Shown: positions 35,484-44,562, counted from the first letter of the stretch. The stretch: DNA of 64,000 bases from CAVYEM01 sp963767635 (GCA_963767635.1 CAVYEM010000001.1:1984001-2048000); one strand, 5' to 3'. The notes: generated from the sequence alone by a model not told the origin. Translations and numbers: made by a program.

Positions 35484-37008
35484 CTACGCGCGTTCTTCGA
35501 CGGCGGCCAAGATCCGGGAGAGTGGGAATATGCCCGCCGGATCGGCGTTTCCGAAAATGACGTCCGCCAGTCCCTGCATGCTGGGCGCGTCGTCCCCGTA
35601 CGTGCACAGTAGATGACGCGCGCTCGACAATCCGAGCGCATCGAACGGCTCCCGCGTGGAGACGATCAACGCCTCCGGGAATATCTGCAGAAGTCGCTCC
35701 ACCGCGGCTCGCTGGCGGGCATACACGTGCGCGCGGCGCATCAGCACGATCGGCCGTTTGCCCGTGGCGAGCAGCGCGTGAACGGCAGCTTCCACCTCGC
35801 TGTCCTGCGGATCCAACGCCGGTCTAACATACGGCAAGTCGTGCGGGCTGGGCAGCAGCGCGTGATGCTGGTGCGCACCCTGCACGCCTTCAACGGTTGG
35901 GCTCTCGAAGCTGACCACGATGCTTTGGCGAGGATCGGCGTGCGCCTGACCGCGCAGCAGCGTTACGGCGCGCCGCCCGATCTCACGGCCGATGCCCGGA
36001 TGCGGCGCCGCAGTTTCGATCGGCAGCGGAGGCGCGAGCGTTGAGCGCAACGCGGCGACGCGTTCGAAGGCTTGCCGCAGTCGATCGTGCGCGAGATATC
36101 CGCTGCGCACTGCTTCTTCGATGCACTCGACGCATTCTGCGGCGACGTCGAAACTATGGCTCACGAGCACGCAATCGGCGCCTGCACGCAGCGCTTCAAC
36201 CGCACCCGATGCCGAGCCGATGCCTTTCGCGATCGCGTCCATCTGCACGCAGTCCGTAAAACAAACGCCGCCAAAGCCGATCTCGGTGCGCAAGAGATCG
36301 GTCAGAACGGCGGACGAAACGGTCGCGGCACGATCCGCATCGAACGCGCGCGCGACGACGTGCGCGGTCATAACGGCAGTCTGCATGCGGCAGCAGCTGC
36401 GCGAACGGCAGCAGATCCCGGCTGCGCAGCTTGGCGGCATCCACGTCTATCACCGGCAGCTCCAGATGCGAGTCCAGCGCGGTCGAGCCGTGTCCGGGAA
36501 AGTGTTTGAACGTAGGGGCGATGCCTTGCGCGCGCAGACCGCTCGCGAAAGCTCCGGCGAACTTGACGACCTGATGCGGATCGTCGCCGAAGGACCGCGA
36601 GCCGATCACGGTGTTTGCCGAATGGAGCGCAAGGTCCAGCACCGGGGCGAAATCCACGTTCACGCCGGCACGGCGCAAATCGAAAGCCATCTGCTCGCCG
36701 GCCTGCCGCGCAAGGGAAACGTCGTGTGCCGCCGCCACTGCGAGCATCACGGGAAATTCCTCGACGCCGGAGCGCAGGCGCGCGACGCGGCCACCCTCCT
36801 GATCGATGGCGATAATGGGGTTGACGTAGATATGCCGGATGCGATCCGTCAAGCTGCGCGTCTGCGCGAGCGATTCAACGTTTCGAGCAAAGAGGATCAG
36901 CCCCGCAACCGGCAATTCGCGCAAGCGCCGCTCCAGCGCGCGATCTATTCGGGTTCCTTCGAAGCCCACGCATACGATGCCGGCGGCCTGGCTGCGCAGA
37001 TCGTTCAT
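35484..37008 (-). pseudogene. nagZ: Beta-N-acetylhexosaminidase NagZ (two-domain), frameshifted
   Basis: A GH3 enzyme that removes GlcNAc from GlcNAc-anhydroMurNAc or cell-wall fragments. The first frame (37008 down to about 36385) has LILFARNVES, IIAIDQEGGRVARL and the NagZ signature KHFPGHGSTALDSHLELP with the catalytic His loop. The same protein then continues in another frame: TAVMTAHVVARAFDAD, VCFTDCVQMDAIAKG with the nucleophile aspartate, and a GH3 C-terminal domain reaching 35484. One surplus base near 36370-36390 explains the shift. The reconstructed length (~508 residues) matches the two-domain Gram-positive-type NagZ rather than the ~340-residue enteric form. It overlaps the ABC ATPase gene by 4 nt. 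Confidence 0.85.
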
Positions 37009-38033
37009 TGCGCCAGAGCGCCGGTGGCGCGATCGAAGCGCCGAATCCAGCCCGGCTCGAACGCGACGCCCACCGCTTCTCCGGTCGCCGGTGTCGCGAC
37101 CGAGCGCGGTATTCGCGCAAGCAAATCGCCACGGTTCGTGCGCACGCGGATCAAAGAGTCCGCCCCCGTGGACTCGCAGGATACGATGATGCCGCGCAGC
37201 GGAGCAGCTGCGTCGATGCGAACGTGCTCCGGCCGAACTCCGATGATCTCCATGTCATCTTCCAGCAAGTTCATCGGCGGCGATCCCAAAAACCTGGCGA
37301 CCTGCACGTTCGCCGGAAAATCGTACACTTCGTGCGGCGCCGCACATTGCACGATGCGCCCATCGATCATAATCGCCAACCGATCGGCGATGGAGAGCGC
37401 TTCCAGATGGTCGTGCGTGACGTGTACCGCCGGCCCGGTAAACGTCGTGCGAAACGCATTGAAGCGCAGCCGAACTTGCGCGCGCAGTTGCGGATCCAGA
37501 TGCGCCAGCGGCTCGTCCAACAGCAGCACTCGCGGATCGCTCAGCAGCGCGCGGGCGAGCGCTGCGCGCTGGCGTTCGCCGCCGGACAAGCGCGCGGGGC
37601 GTTCATGCAGATGTGCGCCGATGTCCAACGCATTTGCGATATCGCGAATGCGCGATTCAGCGACGCCGAGCCCGTGACCGCGCATGCGCAGCGAAAAGGC
37701 CAGATTGTCGTGCACGCTCATGTGCGGGAAGAGTGAATCGTCCTGGAAAACGACGGCGATGCGGCGCTCTCGCGCTTCAAGCGGCAGCAGGTCCCGACCG
37801 TCCAACAGCAACGTGCCGGCGTCGGCCGCTTCTAATCCCGCGATAACGCGCAGCAGACTTGTTTTGCCCGCGCCGCTGGGTCCTAAAATAACGAGCGTTT
37901 CGCCGTTTGCAACTTCGAGGCACACGCCGCGAACGCGGCGTGCCTTGGTTAGATCGGCGGCGAACAGCGCCGCGGACTGATTACCGGATGCGGATGATCT
38001 GCGCGACGAGCCGGCCGCCGCTCTGACTGGCAT
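37005..38033 (-). CDS. Sugar-type ABC transporter ATP-binding protein (UgpC/MsmK-like)
   Basis: An ABC ATPase with Walker A LGPSGAGKTS, Q-loop VVFQDDSLFPHM, signature LSGGERQRAALARAL, Walker B LLLDEPLAHLD and the H-loop VHVTHD. The C-terminal ~90 residues (MEIIGVRPEHVRI onward) form the TOBE/OB-fold regulatory domain of the carbohydrate-uptake (CUT1) group. It has no permease or binding protein beside it, so it may energise transporters encoded elsewhere, as MsiK/MsmK do. The start is uncertain: I used ATG 38031-38033, which overlaps the preceding gene; the fold itself begins at about 37970. Its place ahead of nagZ suggests uptake of wall sugars. Confidence 0.85.
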   Translation of the reverse strand: MPVRAAAGSSRRSSASGNQSAALFAADLTKARRVRGVCLEVANGETLVILGPSGAGKTSLLRVIAGLEAADAGTLLLDGRDLLPLEARERRIAVVFQDDSLFPHMSVHDNLAFSLRMRGHGLGVAESRIRDIANALDIGAHLHERPARLSGGERQRAALARALLSDPRVLLLDEPLAHLDPQLRAQVRLRFNAFRTTFTGPAVHVTHDHLEALSIADRLAIMIDGRIVQCAAPHEVYDFPANVQVARFLGSPPMNLLEDDMEIIGVRPEHVRIDAAAPLRGIIVSCESTGADSLIRVRTNRGDLLARIPRSVATPATGEAVGVAFEPGWIRRFDRATGALAQ

Positions 38034-38338
38034 CGACGGTGACGTGCATGCCGCGTCCCACTTCGGCAAATGATGCGAATCCCGAGCCACGGAAGATGCT
38101 TGTCGTAGGCGTTACGGCGACCGGTACGACGCCGGCCGCCGTGGCAACCAGCATGCTGGCCGTACCATAGTTGACGCCGACCACCGTTCCGCTGACGACC
38201 CGGTGCCGCGGCGAGGCTCTGCGCGGAATGACGGCGATGCTGCGCTTGGGCCGGTGCACCAGCAGATGCCAACGAACCGCCTGCGAACCAAAGGCCCGCG
38301 GCGAGCGTCGCCAGCAGTAGCGCACGAAGTACAGCCAT
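37981..38338 (-). pseudogene. Secreted DUF5666-like small protein, frameshifted
   Basis: From ATG 38336-38338 the frame starts with a convincing signal peptide (MAVLRALLLATLAAGLWFAG, ending ASAGAPAQAQ). After about 36 codons that frame turns into Arg-rich nonsense. The neighbouring frame then gives a plausible beta-rich domain, RHRVVSGTVVGVNYGTASML and VGRGMHVTVDASQSGGRL, ending at 37981. A one-base insertion near 38235-38260 reconciles them. The domain resembles DUF5666-type periplasmic proteins. It is the first gene of the minus-strand recycling run; function unknown. Confidence 0.55.
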
Positions 38339-38409
38339 ATCGGTAGAGTCAACGTGAATGTCTAACCCGCCGTTCCATTCGCCGCCCACCGGCCGAGGGC
38401 ATCCTGTGC

Positions 38410-39450
38410 TTACTCGCCCTCGAAGTAGTCTAAATTCGGTGAGGAGCGCACCATGAGCGACTTACGGCCCGGAGAATCGACCAGCACTTTGCCGGAATCG
38501 GGATAGAAGCACACCTCCTGGTCCGCGTTTATGCCGACCATTAGCACGGTGCAGGGTGCCGCGGAATCGTTGAGGAGCTGGTGCGTGCCGCGCTCGCCGG
38601 TCGGGAAAGCGATAAAATCGCCCTGGCGGCATTCCAGCATTCCTCGAGGCGTTCGGACGCTCGGCGTACCGTCGAGAACGTAGAAAAACTCCTCTTCCGC
38701 ATCGTGGGAGTGGAGCGGACAGAACGCTTTGCCGGGGGGAACTTTTGCAACGCGATAACCGAGCTTGCGCGCTCCGATAAACAAACCCACCTCTCCGTCT
38801 TCCGCGGCATAACGCCCAGCGTTGGCGTCCTTTACGAACTCCAGATCTTCCACGTTAATGCGATTCACGTTGGGGCCCCCGCGCGATTCCAGCAGCGCCG
38901 CGAGCGCTGCATCGGCACCGGAGAAAATCGGCTGCCCATCGCACAGCAGCAGCGCATCGAGCCGCAGAGCCCATAGCGCGCGCAGCGCCGGAACGAATCG
39001 GTCCGGATCGGCGAGCTTTGCATCGGGAAGCAGGCTCAGCGCGCCGGCCGGTGCGCCGATGAGCGCATCGCCGATCACAGCCGCTTTGGCTGCAGGAAGG
39101 TGTATAGCGAATTCGTCGCCCTTTCCGTGCGCGATAGGCAGCGCATACGCACCGGGGAACAGCTGGTCGCCGCTCTGCGGGCGATCGATGATTTTCGAGC
39201 CGAAGCGTTCGCGCAGCGCTTCGCTCGCACGCTGGTGGTCGGAATTGGTGATGACGATCGTATGAATTCCACCGATGGATGCCATCCATTGGAGCGCTTC
39301 TTCGTCCACGGGCAACGGGTCGACGGCGACCGCGCCCGCCGCCCCGTTTTCGCCGGGCGTTTGGAAAGCGTAGCTGTTGAAGCACATTCCACGGTCGGGC
39401 TGCCATGCAGACCACATCCAGCCGCCCGGGATGTTGAGTTTGCCGATCAT
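38410..39450 (-). CDS. Degenerate metallo-beta-lactamase-like domain fused to a cupin
   Basis: A 346-residue protein from ATG 39448-39450 (MIGKLNIPGGWMWSAWQPDR). Residues ~1-210 follow a metallo-beta-lactamase pattern, but the metal motif is reduced to ITNSDHQRA: the usual H-x-H-x-D-H keeps only Asp-His, so metal-dependent hydrolysis is doubtful. Residues ~255-325 are a typical cupin (CPLHSHDAEEEFFYVLDGTP, ECRQGDFIAFPTGERGTHQL) with two His and a Glu of the first cupin box. A sensor or sugar/metabolite-binding role is plausible. The start overlaps the stop of the 99-residue gene (ATGA). Confidence 0.7.
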   Translation of the reverse strand: MIGKLNIPGGWMWSAWQPDRGMCFNSYAFQTPGENGAAGAVAVDPLPVDEEALQWMASIGGIHTIVITNSDHQRASEALRERFGSKIIDRPQSGDQLFPGAYALPIAHGKGDEFAIHLPAAKAAVIGDALIGAPAGALSLLPDAKLADPDRFVPALRALWALRLDALLLCDGQPIFSGADAALAALLESRGGPNVNRINVEDLEFVKDANAGRYAAEDGEVGLFIGARKLGYRVAKVPPGKAFCPLHSHDAEEEFFYVLDGTPSVRTPRGMLECRQGDFIAFPTGERGTHQLLNDSAAPCTVLMVGINADQEVCFYPDSGKVLVDSPGRKSLMVRSSPNLDYFEGE

Positions 39451-39746
39451 GCGATCTCCTCGTAGTAGGCCCGCACCGCTTCTTGGCGACCCGCGTCGTT
39501 CGCGCGGGCACGCTGGACGATGGAACGCAGCCGCGCGACGCGCTCGTCGTCGGCGATCTTCCCTGCCGATACCAGCCGCAGTGCGATGAGCGTGAGGTCG
39601 GGCGTTCGCGGGCCGAGCATCTCGATGCCTTCGTAAAACGCCGAGCACGCGGGCACGGCCGAGCGCCGCTGCAGCACTTCCTGCACGACGGACGCCTTGG
39701 AGGGAGCGCCGTCAAGAAGATAGCGGTCTAAAAAATCGAATTGCAT
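39447..39746 (-). CDS. Small conserved hypothetical protein
   Basis: A 99-residue helical protein starting MQFDFLDRYLLDGAPSKASV and ending AVRAYYEEIA, with no recognised family. It contains VQEVLQRRSAV and several Leu/Arg-rich helices (LTLIALRLVSAGKIADDERV). The start at 39746 is only three nucleotides from the divergent aspartic protease start (39750), leaving no normal promoter space, so at least one transcript must begin inside the other gene or be leaderless. It is coupled to the metallo-beta-lactamase/cupin gene. Confidence 0.6.
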   Translation of the reverse strand: MQFDFLDRYLLDGAPSKASVVQEVLQRRSAVPACSAFYEGIEMLGPRTPDLTLIALRLVSAGKIADDERVARLRSIVQRARANDAGRQEAVRAYYEEIA

Positions 39747-39749
39747 CCC

Positions 39750-41227
39750 ATGAAGTTCGCCGCTTGGGTTGCCTTGCTCTGCGTGCTTGGCGTGCTTCCC
39801 ATGGGTGCCGCCGCGCAGCCTTCGCTGTCTTCGGTGCTCGCGCACATGCGCTCGGCCAACGGCGCGGTGTACGACGCGCGCATCGTCAGCATCTCGCCGC
39901 ACGTAGCCGACGGCGAAACGACCACGCTGAAGACCGATGTGCAAGGCCTGCGTTTCTTGATCTCTCAATGTACGGGTTCGGTCTGCTTGGGCACGTATTT
40001 CGACGGAGAACGCCTGTTTTCAGTAAACATTAACGGCACGGCGCTGCCGCGCTCGCCTGCGCCGGAAGCGTATCTTCGCGCGCTGCGTATCGTGGGCACC
40101 CTGCAATTTCTCGCGCCGGACTTCATCGCCGACGGCGGCAACATCTACGACGGCGGATACGTCACGTTCAACGGACGACGCTGCCGGCGCTTGTTCGTGT
40201 CGGACGATATCGCCACGCCGCTCGTGGTGTACGTCGATCGGCAAGACTGGCTGGTTTCCGGAGTCCAAGACATCAACGGCGACGCTACGTACATCATGCG
40301 CGACTACCGCAACGTCGGCGCGTACAAACTGCCGTTCGAAATCGATCGCAACGGCTCCGAGCTGGAAACGTATTCGAGCCGAACCGTCGCATCGGGATCG
40401 CTGCAGGCGCCCGGCGGCATCGTGGGCGTTGCCACTGGCGCGCCTGCGGAAATGCCGCTCGATCCGCACAGCACGACACCGCTGGGTGAATGTACCATCG
40501 GCGGCGTGAGCGCGCGCTGCTTGATCGATTCAGGCAACTCGGCGATGTCGATGAGCTGGAACTGGCCGAACAGCTGGGACTGCATCCCGTGGGCATGCTG
40601 CGCGTTGCGGGGCTGGGGAATTACGCCACGGAAGTCGTTCGCGCGGGACCGCTGCAAATGGGCAACGTGCGGTTTAACGATGCCGATTACATCGTATTGA
40701 GCGACATTCATCGTTACGGCTACGACATCGTCATCGGCGCGGACGTCCTGGCAAGCATGCCGGTGACCATCGACTACGATCGGCATACGCTGCTGTTCGG
40801 ACCGCCACACGGTGACGGACAAGCGCTGCAGTCGCCCATGGCTACGACCGTGCCGCTCGAATTTCGCAACTTCGTTCCGGTAGTGAACGTAACGCTTGGC
40901 GACAACCCTACCTCGCTTGCGATAGACACCGGCGATGAGTCCAACATCAATTTGGCATATCATTACTACGAGCATCATCCCGATCTGTTTAGAGCGACGA
41001 AAGCGGAGAACGTCGGCGGCGTGGGCGGCAACAGCGTAGAACTTATTGGCGAGATCGGCGTGGTTCGAATCGGCACGTTGACCGCGCAGAACCAGCAAAT
41101 CGGGACGACTAAAACGTTGCAGGGCACCGCCGACGGCCACCTCGGCGCCGGTTTCCTCTCGCAGTATCGCGTAGAACTCGATTACGCGCACCAGCGCATG
41201 CTGCTCTATCCGACCAAGCCGCTCTAG
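39750..41227 (+). pseudogene. Exported retropepsin-like double aspartic protease, frameshifted
   Basis: It begins with a signal peptide (MKFAAWVALLCVLGVLPMGA) and a periplasmic region of ~220 residues. The first aspartic-protease-like site follows in CLIDSGNSAMS (Asp-Ser-Gly) near residue 260. The frame then breaks near 40545-40556. The continuation in another frame (LELAEQLGLHPVGMLRVAGL and onward) carries a second site, SLAIDTGDESN (Asp-Thr-Gly), a YDIVIGADVLA segment and a C-terminus at 41227. The two D-S/T-G sites in one chain mirror the pseudo-dimer arrangement of pepsin-like or DDI1-like proteases. One missing base explains the shift. Substrate unknown. Confidence 0.75.
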
Positions 41228-41255
41228 CAGGGCTGCTACTGGGTAAGATGGCTCC

Positions 41256-41765
41256 ATGCCGCGCATAGATTTGCAGCGACCGCTCTCGGTCCCGTCGGTT
41301 CCCGCGCGAGCGGCGCTCTCGTCGATTTTGCGCGAAATCTCGGAAGAGCGTAAGGGGTGGGCCGATTTTTCACTGTACTTGAATCTTGGCTCGCTGGGCT
41401 TGCCCGACGTCGGATACGTCGCGATCCCTGCAGTCATTTCGCCGCCTGAAGAAACGACCGAACCACGGCATGAGATTCGCTTCACGCTACGCGCCCGCCG
41501 CAGTCCCGACGTGTTTCCCACCTTCGACGGATCTGCAGGCATCGATGCAGCGGGACCATCGAGCGCAACGTTGTGGCTGGCGGGCGCGTACGAAGTGCCG
41601 ATGCGCCGAATCGGCGCACTCCTCAATGAAAAGCTCGGCCACGCGGCAGCGGAAAAGTCACTGGGCAATATGCTCGGTGAATTCGCGGATGCGATCGTGG
41701 CGCGCGTCGAACGCCGGGAGATGGACATGGCGCGCTATCGCCTAATCTTCAATACGGGTGATTGA
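41256..41765 (+). CDS. Hypothetical protein, possibly SRPBCC-like
   Basis: A 169-residue cytosolic protein (MPRIDLQRPLSVPSVPARAA onward) with alternating beta strands (YLNLGSLGLPDVGYVAIPAV, ATLWLAGAYEVPMRRI) and a long amphipathic C-terminal helix. The layout resembles the START/SRPBCC helix-grip fold, but no key residues identify it. It overlaps the phhB start by 8 nt (GTG inside its last codons), so the two are translated together. Function unknown. Confidence 0.6.
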   Translation: MPRIDLQRPLSVPSVPARAALSSILREISEERKGWADFSLYLNLGSLGLPDVGYVAIPAVISPPEETTEPRHEIRFTLRARRSPDVFPTFDGSAGIDAAGPSSATLWLAGAYEVPMRRIGALLNEKLGHAAAEKSLGNMLGEFADAIVARVERREMDMARYRLIFNTGD

Positions 41766-42090
41766 TCTCGCCCAGCGCGAATGCATTCCGTGCAAAGGCG
41801 GAGTTCCGCCGCTGTCGCGCTCGGAGTGCGAAGCGCTGCTCGGTGCGCTGGATGGGGATTGGGAACTACGCCATGATCCTCACGACTATATCGAAAAGAC
41901 ATACCGCTTCAAAAATTTTCGCGATGCCCTGGATTACGTAAACCGCGTAGGCGAACTGGCCGAGCGAATCGGGCATCATCCCGACGTGTATCTATCCTGG
42001 GGCCGCGTGAAGCTGCAGATCTGGACGCACAAAATCGGCGGCTTGACGGAAAGCGACTTCATTTTCGCCGCAAAGTGCGAGCGTCTGTGA
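41758..42090 (+). CDS. phhB: 4a-hydroxytetrahydrobiopterin (pterin-4a-carbinolamine) dehydratase
   Basis: A 110-residue protein with the family signature at ERIGHHPDVYLSWGRVKLQI (E-x3-H-H-P) and the DALDYVNRVGELAE helix. It recycles pterin cofactor for aromatic amino-acid hydroxylases or serves as a small moonlighting protein; no hydroxylase is in the window. The GTG start at 41758-41760 lies inside the end of the preceding gene. The stop overlaps the next gene's start (GTGA). Confidence 0.93.
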   Translation: MIDLAQRECIPCKGGVPPLSRSECEALLGALDGDWELRHDPHDYIEKTYRFKNFRDALDYVNRVGELAERIGHHPDVYLSWGRVKLQIWTHKIGGLTESDFIFAAKCERL

Positions 42091-42656
42091 GATCGAACCT
42101 GTGGTGCGCCGCCGTTGCGGCGTGCGCGCTGACGGGGGCGAGCGCGGTTGACATACAGCCGCGCCTGCTCTCGATCGCGCACTTGAATCCGTGCACGGTT
42201 GTCGCCGTTCAAATGATCGACAACGTCGATTCCTCCACGGCGCAGCCGGGCGACTTCTTTCGATTCGAAACGGTCAACGCCGTGACGATGGGAAACCGCA
42301 TTTTGATACCGGCGCGAACCATCGGCTACGGGATCGTCGCGGTCGCATCACCTGCGGGTCGAAGCGGCCGCGCCGGCGCGCTAGTTCTGGAGCCGCGCTA
42401 CCTGGATTTGCCCACGCACTCGAAGCTTGGGGTCGTGCTGGATCACGATGCCGGCGATCTGATAAAGAGCGGCAAGAGCGGCAACATGCCCGGTTACTTG
42501 GGCGCCGTGCCGCTGCCGGGGCTCGGGGCTGCGATCGGAATTTTCAACTATTTCCACCACGGAGAAAACATTTTAGTAAAAAAGGGCACGATATTCTCCA
42601 TTTTTCCGGCGGATGGTCCCCAGACGGAACGCTGTCAAGAAAACCCGGAGCTCTGA
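42087..42656 (+). CDS. Secreted hypothetical beta-rich protein
   Basis: It starts at GTG 42087, overlapping the phhB stop. A signal peptide (VRSNLWCAAVAACALTGASA) is followed by ~165 residues. Repeated G-D-x-F-x-F, IPARTIGYG and GALVLEPRYLDLP segments suggest a small beta barrel, and an internal hydrophobic stretch GYLGAVPLPGLGAAIGIFNY could be a membrane or glycine-rich loop. No family assignment. A GTG at 42075 is an alternative start. It is probably periplasmic. Confidence 0.55.
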   Translation: MRSNLWCAAVAACALTGASAVDIQPRLLSIAHLNPCTVVAVQMIDNVDSSTAQPGDFFRFETVNAVTMGNRILIPARTIGYGIVAVASPAGRSGRAGALVLEPRYLDLPTHSKLGVVLDHDAGDLIKSGKSGNMPGYLGAVPLPGLGAAIGIFNYFHHGENILVKKGTIFSIFPADGPQTERCQENPEL

Positions 42657-42667
42657 GCAGCTTAGTT

Positions 42668-43423
42668 TCACGGTGCGGTAGCGGATTTCACGAAGGCCGC
42701 GATCGCCGCAAGCACGAGGCCGGCGCGATCGCGATGCGGCGCGTGCCCGCAGTTGGCTAAGTAAAGCGTATCGACCGGCCCCTGGGCATCGCTCGCAATT
42801 GCATCGAGCTGGGCGTGCGTGCCGTACTCGTCGAGCGCGCCTTGGACCACGAACATCGGCGCGTCGATGCAGCGAACGTATTTGCGAATGTTCCACGCGC
42901 GGAATCGGTCGGAGAGCCAGATGTCGTTCCACCCGTAAAACGTTCGATCGACGTCGCAATGGTACCGGGCCAAACGCTCTCGCAACGCTCCGCGTTCGTA
43001 CAGCACCTTCGCGCGAGCGATGCTCGCGACGGACACGTCTTCGACGAAGGTGTGAGGAGCCAGTGCAACCAGTGCGCTCACGCGCTCGGGCGTTTGACCC
43101 GCATGGATGAGGGCGATAGACGCGCCGTCGCTGTGCCCGACCAAGACAGCTTTGCGAACGTCGAAGCGATCCAACAGCGAGTCGAGCGCGCCGGTGCCTT
43201 CGTCATGCATGTACGACGCGCTGCGATCTGCCGCCAGCACCTCCGAAAAACCGTTGCCGTAGCGCGAGTACACCAATGCGCCGCAGCCGGTAAGGGCGGC
43301 CAGATCCCGCGGGAAGCGTTTCCATAGAGCGAGCGACCCCAATCCTTCGTGAAGGAACACCAAGACGGGCGCCCCGGCGTTTTGGCCCTCGATGAATTGC
43401 GCCTCGATCCGCCGTCCGGCCAC
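42668..43423 (-). CDS. Alpha/beta-fold hydrolase
   Basis: An alpha/beta hydrolase with the oxyanion loop FLHEGLGSLALWKRFP, the nucleophile elbow VLVGHSDGASIALI (GHSDG), the acid in VVQGALDEYG and the catalytic His in NCGHAPHRDR. The substrate is unknown; the cap region is short. The GTG at 43421-43423 is the first plausible start after msrB, whose stop lies 23 nt upstream on the same strand. The frame runs open through msrB, so other starts (a CTG near 43447) cannot be excluded. Confidence 0.85.
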   Translation of the reverse strand: MAGRRIEAQFIEGQNAGAPVLVFLHEGLGSLALWKRFPRDLAALTGCGALVYSRYGNGFSEVLAADRSASYMHDEGTGALDSLLDRFDVRKAVLVGHSDGASIALIHAGQTPERVSALVALAPHTFVEDVSVASIARAKVLYERGALRERLARYHCDVDRTFYGWNDIWLSDRFRAWNIRKYVRCIDAPMFVVQGALDEYGTHAQLDAIASDAQGPVDTLYLANCGHAPHRDRAGLVLAAIAAFVKSATAP

Positions 43424-43446
43424 GAAGATCGAAGCGGCGGAATCGC

Positions 43447-43856
43447 TCAGGATGCGGGTTTGAACGTGAGCGAGAGGGAGTTGATGCAGTAGCGCGTGCC
43501 GCGCGGATTGGGGCCGTCGTCGAATACGTGACCCAAGTGAGAATCGCATCGCTTGCAACGCACTTCGGTGCGATGGACGCCAAGCGTGCGATCGTCCAGC
43601 AGACGCACGTTATGCTGTTGATCCGGATGCGTGAAGCTTGGCCAGCCGCAGTGCGAATCGAATTTTGCATCCGAGGAAAACAGCTCGTATCCGCAGGCGG
43701 CGCAATGGAACGATCCTGAGCCGCGCTCTTCGAGCAGGCTGCCGGTAAACGGGCGTTCGGTGCCCGCTTCGCGCAGAATGCGGTAACGCTCGGGGCCGAG
43801 CTCTCTCGCCACTGCGCTTCCGACTTTTCGACTTCAGGAGTGATCTCGTGCTTCAT
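43447..43856 (-). CDS. msrB: Peptide-methionine (R)-S-oxide reductase MsrB, 5' frameshift
   Basis: The catalytic domain runs in one frame from 43812: YRILREAGTERPFTG, the two zinc CxxC pairs (HCAACGYELF and VRCKRCDSHL), SHCGWPSF and the catalytic cysteine in TRYCINSLSL. The natural N-terminus is found in another frame: MKHEITPEVEKSEAQWRE from ATG 43854-43856. The two join at CGAGAGAGCTC (43797-43815), consistent with a two-base AG slip. MsrB repairs (R)-methionine sulfoxide in proteins. If the shift is real, a GTG at 43812 could still start a near-complete enzyme. Confidence 0.85.
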
Positions 43857-43862
43857 GCGTAC

Positions 43863-43868
43863 AGTATA
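43863..43868 (-). promoter_or_regulatory. TATACT -10 box just before msrB
   Basis: TATACT on the minus strand lies six nucleotides before the ATG at 43854-43856. A transcript would start at or next to the ATG, that is, be leaderless; there is no ribosome site, which agrees. No clear -35 is seen. Confidence 0.45.
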
Positions 43869-43884
43869 CGCGGGCAAGCCGTTT

Positions 43885-44562
43885 CTAGCGAGACTCCATT
43901 TCGATGTCCGTGCCGCTCTCGTCGAACAGAAACCGGGTGTCGTACGAACGTGGCTGTCCCTCGACGTCATCCATTACGCGCGACCGAATCGAGAGGCGGT
44001 GCATCAGCCGTCCGCCGTGCTTGACTGCGCCGGCATAGAAGTATTGCACGAGCGGTATTTTGTCTTTTTCCAGCGGAGCCAAGCGCCGCGCTTCGACGAG
44101 CATTTCCAGCATCCGAGCCTGCAGTCGCGCCGGAATGAGGCGCTCCACGTCATCTGCCTGCATCCGGACAAGGTCGAGCTCCTTCTGCGCCTTGTTCTCT
44201 ACCTGCACGCTTTGATTGCCGCAAAACCGCACGATGGCATCCCAATCGTCGGCTCCTACGCCCGTGTATTGGGCGCCGTATCGCCACACCGGCTTGCCGT
44301 GATACGTGCCCGCCAAACACCATACGGGTTTGGCCCGCACAAGGACCGCCACTTCGTCGAGCAGGAGGCGAAAATTCAGCTCACCTTCTTCGAACTTGGT
44401 CGAGGCGACGAAACCAACGCCGCCGGGCGAAATATTCAGTGCATGCAGCGGCGTCCACCCCGCCTCCGACGCATACCACGCGCGAAAGCCGCCGGTGCGA
44501 CGCGGGTACCGCCGGCGTTCCTGCGTTCGGCCCCATAGCCAAGCAAGCAGATTTGAGAGCAC
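43885..44562 (-). CDS. PilZ-domain (c-di-GMP-binding) protein
   Basis: It starts at GTG 44560-44562. A PilZ domain occupies about residues 15-115: RRRYPRRTGGFRAWY (R-x3-R c-di-GMP motif) and ALNISPGGVGF (the N/D-x-S-x-x-G motif). The C-terminal ~110 residues are charged and helical with no known fold, beginning DLVRMQADDVERLIPARLQA. It probably senses the second messenger c-di-GMP and controls motility, surface or polymer functions. It is divergent from the S9 peptidase gene at 44682. Confidence 0.85.
   Translation of the reverse strand: MLSNLLAWLWGRTQERRRYPRRTGGFRAWYASEAGWTPLHALNISPGGVGFVASTKFEEGELNFRLLLDEVAVLVRAKPVWCLAGTYHGKPVWRYGAQYTGVGADDWDAIVRFCGNQSVQVENKAQKELDLVRMQADDVERLIPARLQARMLEMLVEARRLAPLEKDKIPLVQYFYAGAVKHGGRLMHRLSIRSRVMDDVEGQPRSYDTRFLFDESGTDIEMESR

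Noticed and set aside
40304..41728. A 474-codon minus-strand frame across the aspartic protease and next gene.
   Set aside because: No protein-like motif; the plus-strand frames carry active-site motifs.
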